Position numbers and translations under genes: made by a program | In this document: piece by piece, positions 1-5,443 of the stretch | Numbering within the stretch: the stretch's first letter is position 1 | Layout: every line of letters begins with the position of its first letter | Assembly (NCBI GenBank): GCA_025934615.1 | Contig: JAICXS010000115.1 | Coordinates: 1 to 6,519 of the forward strand | Reading direction: 5' to 3' | Origin: Nitrospiraceae bacterium | GTDB lineage: Bacteria > Nitrospirota > Nitrospiria > Nitrospirales > Nitrospiraceae | Length of the DNA: 6,519 nucleotides | Notes under the pieces: generated by a model | What the model saw: only the letters and a program-made list of their open reading frames with translations | What the model was told of the DNA's origin: nothing | The model's database searches: none

Positions 1-69
1 AGCTACACTATTGAAAATGATCCGTTTCCCAAGATTTTACGCTGTCGGTCGCATGAACCCGGCTGGGCG

Positions 70-444
70 ATGCGCAATTTAATATGGAAACATAGTTGTC
101 CTCGCTATACAAGCGATCAAGAAGTCGCACTCAGGAGAGACGCCGAAAGTGTTCCTCCTGGAGCGGAGCTGGCGGAAATTACCCGGTATGAGCCCGACTT
201 TCGGCAGAACTACGAGAATAACTTTGCCAATAGCGGATACGGGTATGACCAATACCGGCCTGCCTATCGGTACGGGTTCGAACTTGCGAAAGACCCACGA
301 TACAATGGAATGGATTGGAGCAGTCTCGAAATGCAAGCCCATCGTAATTGGAATGAAGGTACGATGGGACCATGGAATCGCTATAAGGATGCCGTCCGGT
401 ATGGATGGGAGCGCGGCCGAGAGACGACTCCAGGCCGAGGCTAG
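70..444 (+). CDS. Hypothetical protein with C-terminal aromatic Y-x-x-A-Y-R-Y-G domain; 5' end uncertain
   Basis: No function is known to me. The convincing part is roughly residues 40-117. It is rich in Tyr, Trp, Asn and Arg and carries PDFRQNYENNFANSGYGY, then QYRPAYRYGFELA, DPRYNGMDWSS, and WNRYKDAVRYGWERGRE near the end. This spacing of aromatic blocks recalls a C-terminal segment I associate with bacterial stress-type hypothetical proteins, sometimes found with DUF2382/PRC-barrel-like domains; that link is from memory. It is soluble, with no signal peptide or membrane helix. The first ~40 residues look atypical (rare codons, two Cys, no recognisable motif). The frame has no stop back to base 1, and no good ribosome binding site precedes the ATG at 70. 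The true start may therefore lie outside the window, or the front of the gene may be degraded. A strong hairpin begins 17 bases after the stop. The next gene downstream is the oxidase, 302 bases away. Confidence 0.6.
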   Translation: MRNLIWKHSCPRYTSDQEVALRRDAESVPPGAELAEITRYEPDFRQNYENNFANSGYGYDQYRPAYRYGFELAKDPRYNGMDWSSLEMQAHRNWNEGTMGPWNRYKDAVRYGWERGRETTPGRG

Positions 445-460
445 AGCTTTGTTCCATAGT

Positions 461-490
461 GCGCCCCAGCGACCGAGTCCGCTGGGGCGC
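461..490 (+). terminator. GC-rich stem-loop after the first gene, possible transcription terminator
   Basis: There is a perfect 11-bp inverted repeat: GCGCCCCAGCG at 461-471 and CGCTGGGGCGC at 480-490, with an 8-base loop. It starts 17 bases past the stop codon at 442-444, where a terminator is expected. The stem is followed by GGGCGGTTGT rather than a run of T, so it is not a textbook intrinsic terminator. It could instead be a 3' stabilising hairpin or act on either strand. The hairpin is certain; its role is inferred. Confidence 0.5.
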
Positions 491-642
491 GGGCGGTTGT
501 AGAACAGAACATCCGTCCGTAGACCCGAGGCGAAGTTTTCGGACATCACAGTCATCTTTATCGTTTTTCATCTCGCTCCACCTTCGTTTCTTTTCGACAG
601 CGCTTCTCATCGTCCCCCTCATCTCTTTCAGTCTGTATGGAG

Positions 643-661
643 CATGATGAGTGACATCATG
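643..661. promoter_or_regulatory. Perfect inverted repeat upstream of cydA, candidate operator
   Basis: The arms CATGATG (643-649) and CATCATG (655-661) are exact reverse complements around the 5-base spacer AGTGA. The centre lies about 95 bases upstream of the cydA start and about 60 bases upstream of the possible -10. The half-site loosely resembles the TGAT/ATCA halves of FNR-type sites, but the spacing (7 rather than 4 bases between TGAT and ATCA) does not fit FNR. It could bind an unknown dimeric regulator or form a small RNA hairpin. Confidence 0.35.
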
Positions 662-711
662 GATGAACCGAGAATGAAGCGACGACAAGGGGCGGTTTGG
701 CGCCTGGGTGG

Positions 712-719
712 TGTAATAT
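712..719 (+). promoter_or_regulatory. Possible -10 element for the cydAB transcript
   Basis: TGTAAT at 712-717 matches the TATAAT consensus at five of six positions, and TAATAT overlaps it at 714-719. No recognisable -35 hexamer lies 16-18 bases upstream; that position is G-rich. If this element is used, an activator may compensate, or the leader is very short, since the start codon is at 747. This is weak evidence taken alone. Confidence 0.25.
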
Positions 720-746
720 GGCCTTGCTCAACATCCTGAGAAGGCT

Positions 747-2054
747 ATGACGGATCTTCTTGCTGCCCGTTCGCAGATGGCCGTGTCGCTGGGTTTCCAT
801 ATTGTCTTTGCCGCCATCGGGATTGCGATGCCCCTGATGATGACCATCGCCGAATGGCGGTGGCTGAAGACCGGCGATGAGACCTATCTCATCTTAGCGA
901 AGCGGTGGGCCAAGGGAACCGCCATCCTGTTTGCCGTGGGGGCTGTATCCGGGACGGTGCTCTCGTTTGAATTGGGCCTGCTGTGGCCTTCGTTCATGAA
1001 TTGGTCCGGACCGCTCATTGGTCCACTGTTTGCGCTCGAGGGGTTTGCATTTTTTACCGAAGCGATTTTCCTCGGGCTCTATTTATACGGCTGGAAGCAA
1101 CTTCGGCCCCGAGTCCACCTTGCCGCAGGAATTATCGTCGCGCTCAGCGGAGTGGCGTCGGCAATCTTCGTCGTCATCGCGAATGCGTGGATGAATACAC
1201 CAACCGGTTTCGAGCTGTCTCAGGGACAACCGATTCATCTCGACCCGATCGCCGCCATGCGCAATCCTCATGCGGCCGGTGAAACGGTTCATATGGTGTT
1301 AGCGGCTTTCGCTACGACGGGATTTGCCGTAGCCGGGATTCATGCCTATTTGTTGTTGCGCGATCGTACCAATGAGTTTCACCGCCGGGCGCTTGAGATC
1401 GCGTTGATCGTCGGGGGCATTCCGGCGATCCTGCAGCCGCTCAGCGGAGATTGGTTGACCAAGGATGTGGCTCACCATCAGCCCGCCAAGCTGGCGGCCA
1501 TCGAGGCGCTCTTTCACACGGAGCACGGCGCCGCGTTCCGAATCGGCGGTCTTCCCAATGCTGAACGACAAGACGTGCGTTATGCGATTGAGATTCCCTA
1601 CGGTTTGAGTCTTCTGCTTTACTTCGATCCGCATGCGCGTGTGGCGGGATTAGACACTGTGCCCCAAAAGGATTGGCCGCCCGTCGCGGTCGTGCATCTG
1701 GCCTTTCAATTCATGGTCGTGGTCGGATTCATTATGATGGGATTGGCACTCTGGGTCGGGTGGCAATGGTGGCGGCGGCGTGCGCTGGAGCGAGAGACGG
1801 CCTTGCTCAGGGCTCTCGTGCTGGCGTCACCCTTGGGATTTCTCGCCATCGAAGCCGGGTGGGTCGTGACGGAAGTCGGCCGCCAACCATGGATCATCTA
1901 TGGCGTGATGCGAACGAGCGAGGCTGTCACGCCGATGCCGGGCCTATGGGTGCCGATGATCACGTTCTCTTTGCTGTACTGTGTGTTGGCCGTGGTTGTC
2001 GTCTGGCTCTTGAAGCGCCACATTGCAGCCGCCGCGGCCCCGAGTACGAGGTAA
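747..2054 (+). CDS. cydA: Cytochrome bd-type (quinol) oxidase subunit I, short Q-loop form
   Basis: Integral membrane haem subunit of a bd-type terminal oxidase, which reduces O2 to water and probably takes electrons from quinol. At 435 residues it is shorter than E. coli CydA (522), because the loop between the Q-loop motif and the next helix is short. Compared with E. coli from memory: His18 matches the His19 haem ligand; His182 (in ETVHMV) and Met323 match the b558 ligands His186 and Met393; Glu98 (FALEGF) matches Glu107; Lys248 and Glu253 in AKLAAIEA match the quinol-site Lys252 and Glu257; Glu376 in GWVVTEVGRQPW matches Glu445, with the hallmark GRQPW at 378-382. About nine hydrophobic segments are visible. 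Two usually conserved positions differ: Ser73 where E. coli has Glu99, and Gln321 where it has Arg391. The start is the only in-frame ATG after a stop at 714; a GAGAAGG lies just 2 bases upstream of it. It forms an oxidase pair with the next gene. Confidence 0.95.
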   Translation: MTDLLAARSQMAVSLGFHIVFAAIGIAMPLMMTIAEWRWLKTGDETYLILAKRWAKGTAILFAVGAVSGTVLSFELGLLWPSFMNWSGPLIGPLFALEGFAFFTEAIFLGLYLYGWKQLRPRVHLAAGIIVALSGVASAIFVVIANAWMNTPTGFELSQGQPIHLDPIAAMRNPHAAGETVHMVLAAFATTGFAVAGIHAYLLLRDRTNEFHRRALEIALIVGGIPAILQPLSGDWLTKDVAHHQPAKLAAIEALFHTEHGAAFRIGGLPNAERQDVRYAIEIPYGLSLLLYFDPHARVAGLDTVPQKDWPPVAVVHLAFQFMVVVGFIMMGLALWVGWQWWRRRALERETALLRALVLASPLGFLAIEAGWVVTEVGRQPWIIYGVMRTSEAVTPMPGLWVPMITFSLLYCVLAVVVVWLLKRHIAAAAAPSTR

Positions 2055-2065
2055 AGTAAAAAAAA

Positions 2066-2088
2066 GTAGCGTGTTTTAACACAACTAC
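2066..2088 (+). repeat. Hairpin between cydA and cydB
   Basis: Outer arms GTAG (2066-2069) and CTAC (2085-2088) and inner arms GTGTT (2071-2075) and AACAC (2078-2082) pair symmetrically, interrupted only by a C/AA internal loop. The structure begins 11 bases after the cydA stop and is followed by a short TTTT at 2091-2094. It could attenuate or process the transcript between the two subunit genes, or be a protein-binding site. The T run is too short to call a terminator with confidence. Confidence 0.45.
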
Positions 2089-2102
2089 ACTTTTGATTGT
2101 TA

Positions 2103-2110
2103 CGTTAACG
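2103..2110. repeat. Short palindrome upstream of the cydB start
   Basis: CGTTAACG is a perfect 8-base palindrome ending 16 bases before the cydB start codon. Just upstream, GTTA and TAAC also pair around CGT (2099-2108). An 8-base palindrome can arise by chance. It is listed because it lies where a ribosome binding site would be expected and none is seen. Confidence 0.25.
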
Positions 2111-2126
2111 GTTCCCTTATTCTTCT

Positions 2127-3152
2127 ATGTCTCTTGAACTCATTCTCGCCGGCATCATTCTGGTTGCGCTGACCTTCTATGTCCTCTTCGCCGGGGCGGA
2201 TTACGGGGCCGGCGTTTGGAGCCTGCTGGCGAGTGGGCCTCGGGCTCTGGCTCAACGGGAAGCCATTGCGAAGGCGATCGGGCCGATTTGGGAAGCCAAC
2301 CATGTCTGGTTGATCCTTGTCGTGACGATTCTCTTCACGGCGTTCCCCAAGGCATTTGCTTTAATTTCCACGCAGCTCCATATCCCGCTGTCGCTCATGC
2401 TGATTGGAATCGTATTGCGCGGATCCGCGTTTGCGTTCCGGACCAATGACGTGGTGCCGCGAACGGTGAGCGAGGTCGGAGCCCAGAAATTCTGGGAACG
2501 TATCTTTGCCGCCTCGAGCCTCTTTACGCCGATGATGCTTGGCATGACAATCGGAGCCGTGGCGTCGGGGCGTCTAGCGGGACAAGGCGGTACGTTTATC
2601 GAGGTGTTTGTGCGGCCGTGGGCGGCGCCATTTTGCTTCGCCGTGGGATTGCTTGCACTAACCTTGTTTGCTTTTCTCGCCGCGGTGTACCTGCTGCTCG
2701 AAGCGGACGAGGCTGCCTTGCGAGACGATTTTAGGCAACGAGCATTGTGGGCGGGTGGCGTAGGGGTTCTGCTCGCCGGTGCGGTCTTTCTGTTGGCTAA
2801 CAGCGGCGCCCCTTACGTCCGATACCATTTGGGCCATACCACTTGGGGCGCCATGACCATGGGATTGGCCGGGTTCTCTGCGCTTGCGGCGCTCACGTCC
2901 TTGTGGCAGAGGAGGTATCGTATCGCCTTCGTGTGCACCGTCAGCTATGTCATGTTTATCGTGTGGGGATGGGGCGTGTCGCAATATCCCTATCTGGTCA
3001 TACCTAGCGTCACTATTACGGATAGCGCTCCAATCCAAACGCTGCAATTGGTATTGGCCGCCGTGTTGATCGGCGCGCTGCTGCTCTTCCCGTCGCTGTA
3101 TTATCTGTATCGCATTTTCAAAGGTGGCACGATCCGGCGCGCGCTCGAATAG
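2127..3152 (+). CDS. cydB: Cytochrome bd-type oxidase subunit II
   Basis: Second membrane subunit of the bd-type oxidase. It binds no haem in most family members and supports assembly and the proton or oxygen pathway of CydA. Its 341 residues are within the usual range for short CydB proteins, and about eight to nine hydrophobic helices are visible. Family signatures in order: FAGADYGAGVW at 21-31 (Asp25 at the position of the conserved Asp29 of E. coli), IGPIWEANHVWLI at 51-63, FPKAFALISTQLHIPL at 73-88, GIVLRGSAFAFR at 94-105, and WGVSQYPYLVIPSVTI at 282-297 in the C-terminal half. The ATG at 2127 is the only usable start, because an in-frame stop lies at 2106-2108. Notably, the bases before it (GGTTCCCTTATTCTTCT) contain no purine-rich ribosome binding site. 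It lies 72 bases after cydA, without the overlap that often couples the two. No small CydX-like gene follows. Confidence 0.95.
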   Translation: MSLELILAGIILVALTFYVLFAGADYGAGVWSLLASGPRALAQREAIAKAIGPIWEANHVWLILVVTILFTAFPKAFALISTQLHIPLSLMLIGIVLRGSAFAFRTNDVVPRTVSEVGAQKFWERIFAASSLFTPMMLGMTIGAVASGRLAGQGGTFIEVFVRPWAAPFCFAVGLLALTLFAFLAAVYLLLEADEAALRDDFRQRALWAGGVGVLLAGAVFLLANSGAPYVRYHLGHTTWGAMTMGLAGFSALAALTSLWQRRYRIAFVCTVSYVMFIVWGWGVSQYPYLVIPSVTITDSAPIQTLQLVLAAVLIGALLLFPSLYYLYRIFKGGTIRRALE

Positions 3153-3157
3153 CGCGC
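3139..3157 (+). repeat. Hairpin overlapping the cydB stop codon
   Basis: GCGCGCT (3139-3145) and AGCGCGC (3151-3157) form a 7-bp, almost purely G-C stem with a 5-base loop, and the stop codon TAG (3150-3152) sits at the loop-stem border. There is no T tract after it, so it is not a standard intrinsic terminator. It may protect the 3' end of the oxidase mRNA or simply reflect G-C-rich Arg-Ala codons. Confidence 0.4.
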
Positions 3158-3257
3158 AAGTACAATGTAAAAAGGCACACGTAAAGCAATTCTCATAACA
3201 ACAAACGACCACACCGTTCTCTTGTATGCGTAACCTTTAACTTGCCGAGAGGTATAT

Positions 3258-4013
3258 ATGGCAGCCCATATGACGCAGGAGACTCGAAATATTCGAAGAG
3301 GGAACGTCACGTCAACAACGCCCGCGAACATCGATGACACCGAACGATGGGTCTCGGGGGTCAGTGGAGCGGCCCTGGTGTTGTATGGCTTGAGGCGGCG
3401 GAGTATTGGAGGAACCGTGCTGGCAGCTCTTGGGGCCGGGCTGCTCTATCGTAGCGCTACGGGTCGAAGCGTCTTGTATCAGGCGTTACACGTGAGGTTG
3501 ATTCGCACGACTGGTGGAAAGCAACGAATCGAAGTGGCGAAAACCCTGACCATCAACCGCCCCTCGGATGAGCTGTACCGGTTCTGGCGCAAGTTTGAAA
3601 ATCTTCCGAGTGTGATGCGGCATCTGGAATCCGTGACGGTACAGGATGACAAGCGCTCACACTGGATTGCCAAGGGGCCGGCCGGGAAACCCGTCGAATG
3701 GGATGCGGAGATTGTCAACGAAAAGACCGATCAATTGATAGCCTGGCAATCGTGTGAAGGAGCGGATATCAATCACTGGGGAGTCGTACGATTTGTCCCT
3801 GCACCTGGTGGACGAGGTACGGAAGTAACCGTCGAACTGGAGTATGAGCCGATTGCCGGTTCATTCGGCGCCTCGATGGCGAAGCTCTTCGGAGAAGAAC
3901 CGGCACAGCAGGTCGAAGAGGATTTGCGGCGATTCAAACAGTTCATGGAAGCGGGGGAGGTGCCGACGACTCAGGGACAACCTAGAGGAAATGAAAGAGC
4001 GGGAAGGGTATAG
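3258..4013 (+). CDS. Membrane-anchored SRPBCC (cyclase/dehydrase-like) family protein with YgaP-type N-terminal segment
   Basis: Two-part protein of 251 residues. After a polar head, residues about 27-75 resemble the YgaP/DUF2892 transmembrane domain: DDTERWVSGVSGAALVLYG, a Gly-rich hydrophobic stretch GGTVLAALGAGLLYR, then TGRSVLYQAL. Residues about 92-235 match the SRPBCC/START-like fold (COG5637-type): VAKTLTINRPSDELYRFWRK, FENLPSVMRHLESV, SHWIAKGPAGKPVEWDAEI, QLIAWQSCEGADINHWGVVRF, and the C-terminal FGEEPAQQVEEDLRRFKQFM. This fold binds hydrophobic ligands in other families; no catalytic residues or substrate can be assigned here. The domain probably sits at the cytoplasmic membrane. The ATG at 3258 has a good GAGAGG five bases upstream; a second ATG at 3270 is possible. 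It follows cydB by 105 bases, so it could share its transcript, but a functional link is not shown. Confidence 0.9.
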   Translation: MAAHMTQETRNIRRGNVTSTTPANIDDTERWVSGVSGAALVLYGLRRRSIGGTVLAALGAGLLYRSATGRSVLYQALHVRLIRTTGGKQRIEVAKTLTINRPSDELYRFWRKFENLPSVMRHLESVTVQDDKRSHWIAKGPAGKPVEWDAEIVNEKTDQLIAWQSCEGADINHWGVVRFVPAPGGRGTEVTVELEYEPIAGSFGASMAKLFGEEPAQQVEEDLRRFKQFMEAGEVPTTQGQPRGNERAGRV

Positions 4014-4087
4014 GCTGCCCCTGTGCTTGCAAAACGCGCACGCTGAGAAGCATGCTTGTTCACTGCGCGCAGTGTTGGGCAGACCTA
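4011..4087. repeat. Nested palindromic element in the convergent intergenic region
   Basis: The outer arms TAGG-CTGCCC (4011-4020) and GGGCAG-A-CCTA (4077-4087) pair over 10 bp with one bulged A. They start on the stop codon of the SRPBCC gene. They enclose two perfect palindromes: AAGCATGCTT (4048-4057) and CACTGCGCGCAGTG (4061-4074). The octamer CGCTGAGA occurs inside at 4041-4048 and again at 4098-4105. The arrangement could be a bidirectional terminator, a REP-like element or a structured RNA. The pairing is visible; the role is unknown. Confidence 0.45.
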
Positions 4088-4218
4088 GACCCTTCCCCGC
4101 TGAGACGTGCCAAGAAAGGTAAAAGAAGAAAACACAGAAACAGAAGAAGCCGTGGAATAGATAGACGACCCAAGACCCTACGGCCCCGATTCGGCACCAT
4201 GTCATGTGCTTACCGTTC
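4014..4218. other. Convergent intergenic region with purine-rich tract
   Basis: These 205 bases separate the plus-strand block from the minus-strand block, and no credible gene lies here. Apart from the nested palindromes, positions 4112-4149 are 34/38 purine on the plus strand, so a transcript leaving the dioxygenase gene on the minus strand would carry a long pyrimidine, U-rich tract. That could help end transcription, perhaps with Rho. The rest (4150-4218) shows nothing I can interpret. Confidence 0.5.
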
Positions 4219-4938
4219 TCACTTTGCGTCGTGGAAAATGACGCCGAGGGTGTGGCGATGTCCTGAGCGAACGCGGCTGACGCCGTGTCTGAGCGTGCCC
4301 CGGTAGACCCGCCTGCTGCCCTGCACCGGGCGTTGGTTGACGGCGAAGAGCACTGCGTCCCCTTGTCCGAGCGGCACAACGATCGGCCGAGATTGCCTGC
4401 GTGGCCGCTGCTCGGTCATGACGAATTCGCCCCCAGTGAAATCACGATCCGGCTTGGACAACAGAATCGTGAGCTGGATCGGAAATACCTGCTCGCCATA
4501 CAGGTCTTGATGCAGGCAGTTATAGTCGTCTGAGCCGTACTGGAGCAGCAGCGGCGTGGGTTTGCTTTGTCCGGCCCGATGACAACGGGCGATAAATTCC
4601 GCGTGTGTTTTCGGGTAGCGCACATCGATGCCCATGGCCGCATTCCAACGGGTCGCAATCGGGACGAGATACGGATACAGAGCCCTCCGGAGGTCCGCGA
4701 TGAAATCGGGCAATGGATAACTGAAGTACTTATACTCTCCTCGACCGAACCCATGGCGTGCCATCACGACACGGCTGCGGAAAATTTCATCATGGGAGTA
4801 CAGCGCGGCCAATGTCTCACATTCCTCTGAAGACAAAAGATGCTCAATCATCGCATGGCCGTGTGCGTCGAGATCGTGGGATACCTGCTCCCAGTCGATC
4901 CCTTCGATCCGATCCGCTATGGTGATGAGCGATGCCAT
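4219..4938 (-). CDS. 2OG-Fe(II) oxygenase family protein (COG3826-type, prolyl hydroxylase-like)
   Basis: Predicted soluble non-haem iron dioxygenase that would couple 2-oxoglutarate and O2 to hydroxylation of an unknown substrate. The facial triad is visible: His143 and Asp145 in NCLHQDLYGE, and His218 in LRHGVSRVRSG. Arg228, ten residues after His218, is well placed to bind the 2-oxoglutarate carboxylate in HRHTLGVIFHDA. Also characteristic are RSRVVMARHGFGRGEYKYF (55-73), GQSKPTPLLLQYGSDDYN (123-140), PIQLTILLSKP (153-163), DFTGGEFVMTEQRPR (166-180) and GQGDAVLFAV (191-200). The length of 239 residues and the complete C-terminal half indicate an intact enzyme. I recall this family as uncharacterised; the prolyl hydroxylase similarity is structural only. 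No clear ribosome binding site precedes the ATG at 4938, but no better in-frame start exists. It lies 30 bases after the DUF486 gene, so co-transcription is likely. Confidence 0.9.
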   Translation of the reverse strand: MASLITIADRIEGIDWEQVSHDLDAHGHAMIEHLLSSEECETLAALYSHDEIFRSRVVMARHGFGRGEYKYFSYPLPDFIADLRRALYPYLVPIATRWNAAMGIDVRYPKTHAEFIARCHRAGQSKPTPLLLQYGSDDYNCLHQDLYGEQVFPIQLTILLSKPDRDFTGGEFVMTEQRPRRQSRPIVVPLGQGDAVLFAVNQRPVQGSRRVYRGTLRHGVSRVRSGHRHTLGVIFHDAK

Positions 4939-4968
4939 CGTGATTGGGTTAGGCTACTATCTTATCGA

Positions 4969-5322
4969 TTACCACTCTAACCCATAGTCCTTCTGGAAGA
5001 TGGTCCACGCGGCGAGAGCGAGGAGGATGAACCCGGCCATATGCTTGGGCTTGAGGCCTTCGCCTAAATAGACTTCCGCGAAAACGATAAAGACGGTCAG
5101 TGTGATGACTTCCTGGATGGTCTTCAATTGATAGGCCGAGAGGGTGTGATAGCCGATGCGATTGGCGGGCACTTGAAAGCAATACTCGAAGAAGGCGATG
5201 CCCCAACTGGCGATCACTGCCAACCAGAGCGGCAAGGTCATGAAGCGCAAGTGTCCATACCAGGCAAATGTCATAAAGACATTGGAGAGAATCAATAGAG
5301 ACACCGTTGTCAGTAGCGTCAT
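4969..5322 (-). CDS. DMT-superfamily DUF486 (COG3169-type) small membrane protein
   Basis: Small integral membrane protein of 117 residues with four predicted helices at about 3-22, 28-46, 69-86 and 94-110. The family signature is clear: FMTFAWYGHLRF in the first loop, SWGIAFFEYCFQVPANRIGY at 39-58, then AYQLKTIQEVITLTVFIVFAE. DUF486 proteins are relatives of the drug/metabolite transporter fold reduced to four helices. No substrate is known to me. I chose the ATG at 5322 because AAGGAGAAGG (plus-strand 5327-5336) lies just upstream and the protein then begins directly with the first helix, at the usual family length. An ATG at 5364 in the same frame would add 14 polar residues and has no such support. 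A TATAAT element lies about 50 bases upstream of the start. Confidence 0.9.
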   Translation of the reverse strand: MTLLTTVSLLILSNVFMTFAWYGHLRFMTLPLWLAVIASWGIAFFEYCFQVPANRIGYHTLSAYQLKTIQEVITLTVFIVFAEVYLGEGLKPKHMAGFILLALAAWTIFQKDYGLEW

Positions 5323-5370
5323 CGAACCTTCTCCTTCAATCGTTCTTCGTATCGACTCATTCAATGAAGA

Positions 5371-5376
5371 ATTATA
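5371..5376 (-). promoter_or_regulatory. Consensus -10 element for the DUF486-dioxygenase transcript
   Basis: The minus strand reads TATAAT exactly (plus strand ATTATA) inside an A+T-rich island at about 5367-5389 that contrasts with the G+C-rich surroundings. It would place the transcript start near 5364, giving a leader of about 40 bases containing the strong ribosome binding site. The -35 position shows no good TTGACA match. The AT island also contains the palindrome AATTTAAATT (5377-5386), or nearly so within the flanking bases. Confidence 0.45.
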
Positions 5377-5443
5377 AATTTAAATTAGACACGACATTCG
5401 TCGCATTACTCATGCACTCAACGAAGCACTAAAAACAATTCCC

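Larger units (their letters stand above)
445..746. other. Intergenic region upstream of the oxidase genes
   Basis: These 302 bases hold no convincing gene. From left to right they contain the 461-490 hairpin, a pyrimidine-rich stretch at about 549-632 (many CT and TTT runs, giving only a spurious hydrophobic reading frame), the perfect inverted repeat at 643-661, and a possible -10 element near 712-719. The region must contain the promoter of the oxidase genes unless they are transcribed from further upstream. Confidence 0.7.

Noticed and set aside
149..502. Plus-strand frame beginning with GTG after CAGGAGAG
   Set aside because: The ribosome-binding-site-like sequence is good, but the product lacks any recognisable pattern and overlaps the frame that encodes the patterned aromatic domain; it also runs through the 461-490 hairpin.
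405..647. Plus-strand 80-residue frame with a hydrophobic C-terminus
   Set aside because: The hydrophobic stretch is simply the translation of the pyrimidine-rich region at 549-632; there is no ribosome binding site, and the frame crosses the terminator-like hairpin.
645..659. FNR binding site upstream of cydA
   Set aside because: The TGAT and ATCA halves are 7 bases apart rather than the 4 required for an FNR site.
179..688. Long minus-strand frame across the first gene and intergenic region
   Set aside because: Antisense to the patterned gene, Arg/Ser-rich low-information product and no recognisable motif.
691..735. Sigma-54 (-24/-12) promoter upstream of cydA
   Set aside because: A TGGC occurs, but no GC doublet lies at the required spacing.
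3153..3257. A CydX/CydZ-like tiny third oxidase subunit after cydB
   Set aside because: No short frame with a ribosome binding site and a single hydrophobic helix exists here; a subunit encoded elsewhere cannot be ruled out.
4052..4306. Small basic protein with a CxxC at its N-terminus
   Set aside because: The Arg/Lys-rich run comes from the purine-rich tract, the start lies within the palindromes, and the end is antisense to the dioxygenase; no ribosome binding site.
5323..5364. Upstream start giving a 131-residue DUF486 protein
   Set aside because: The extra residues are polar, and the strong AAGGAGAAGG sits just before the ATG at 5322; the proposed -10 at 5371-5376 would leave almost no leader for a start at 5364.
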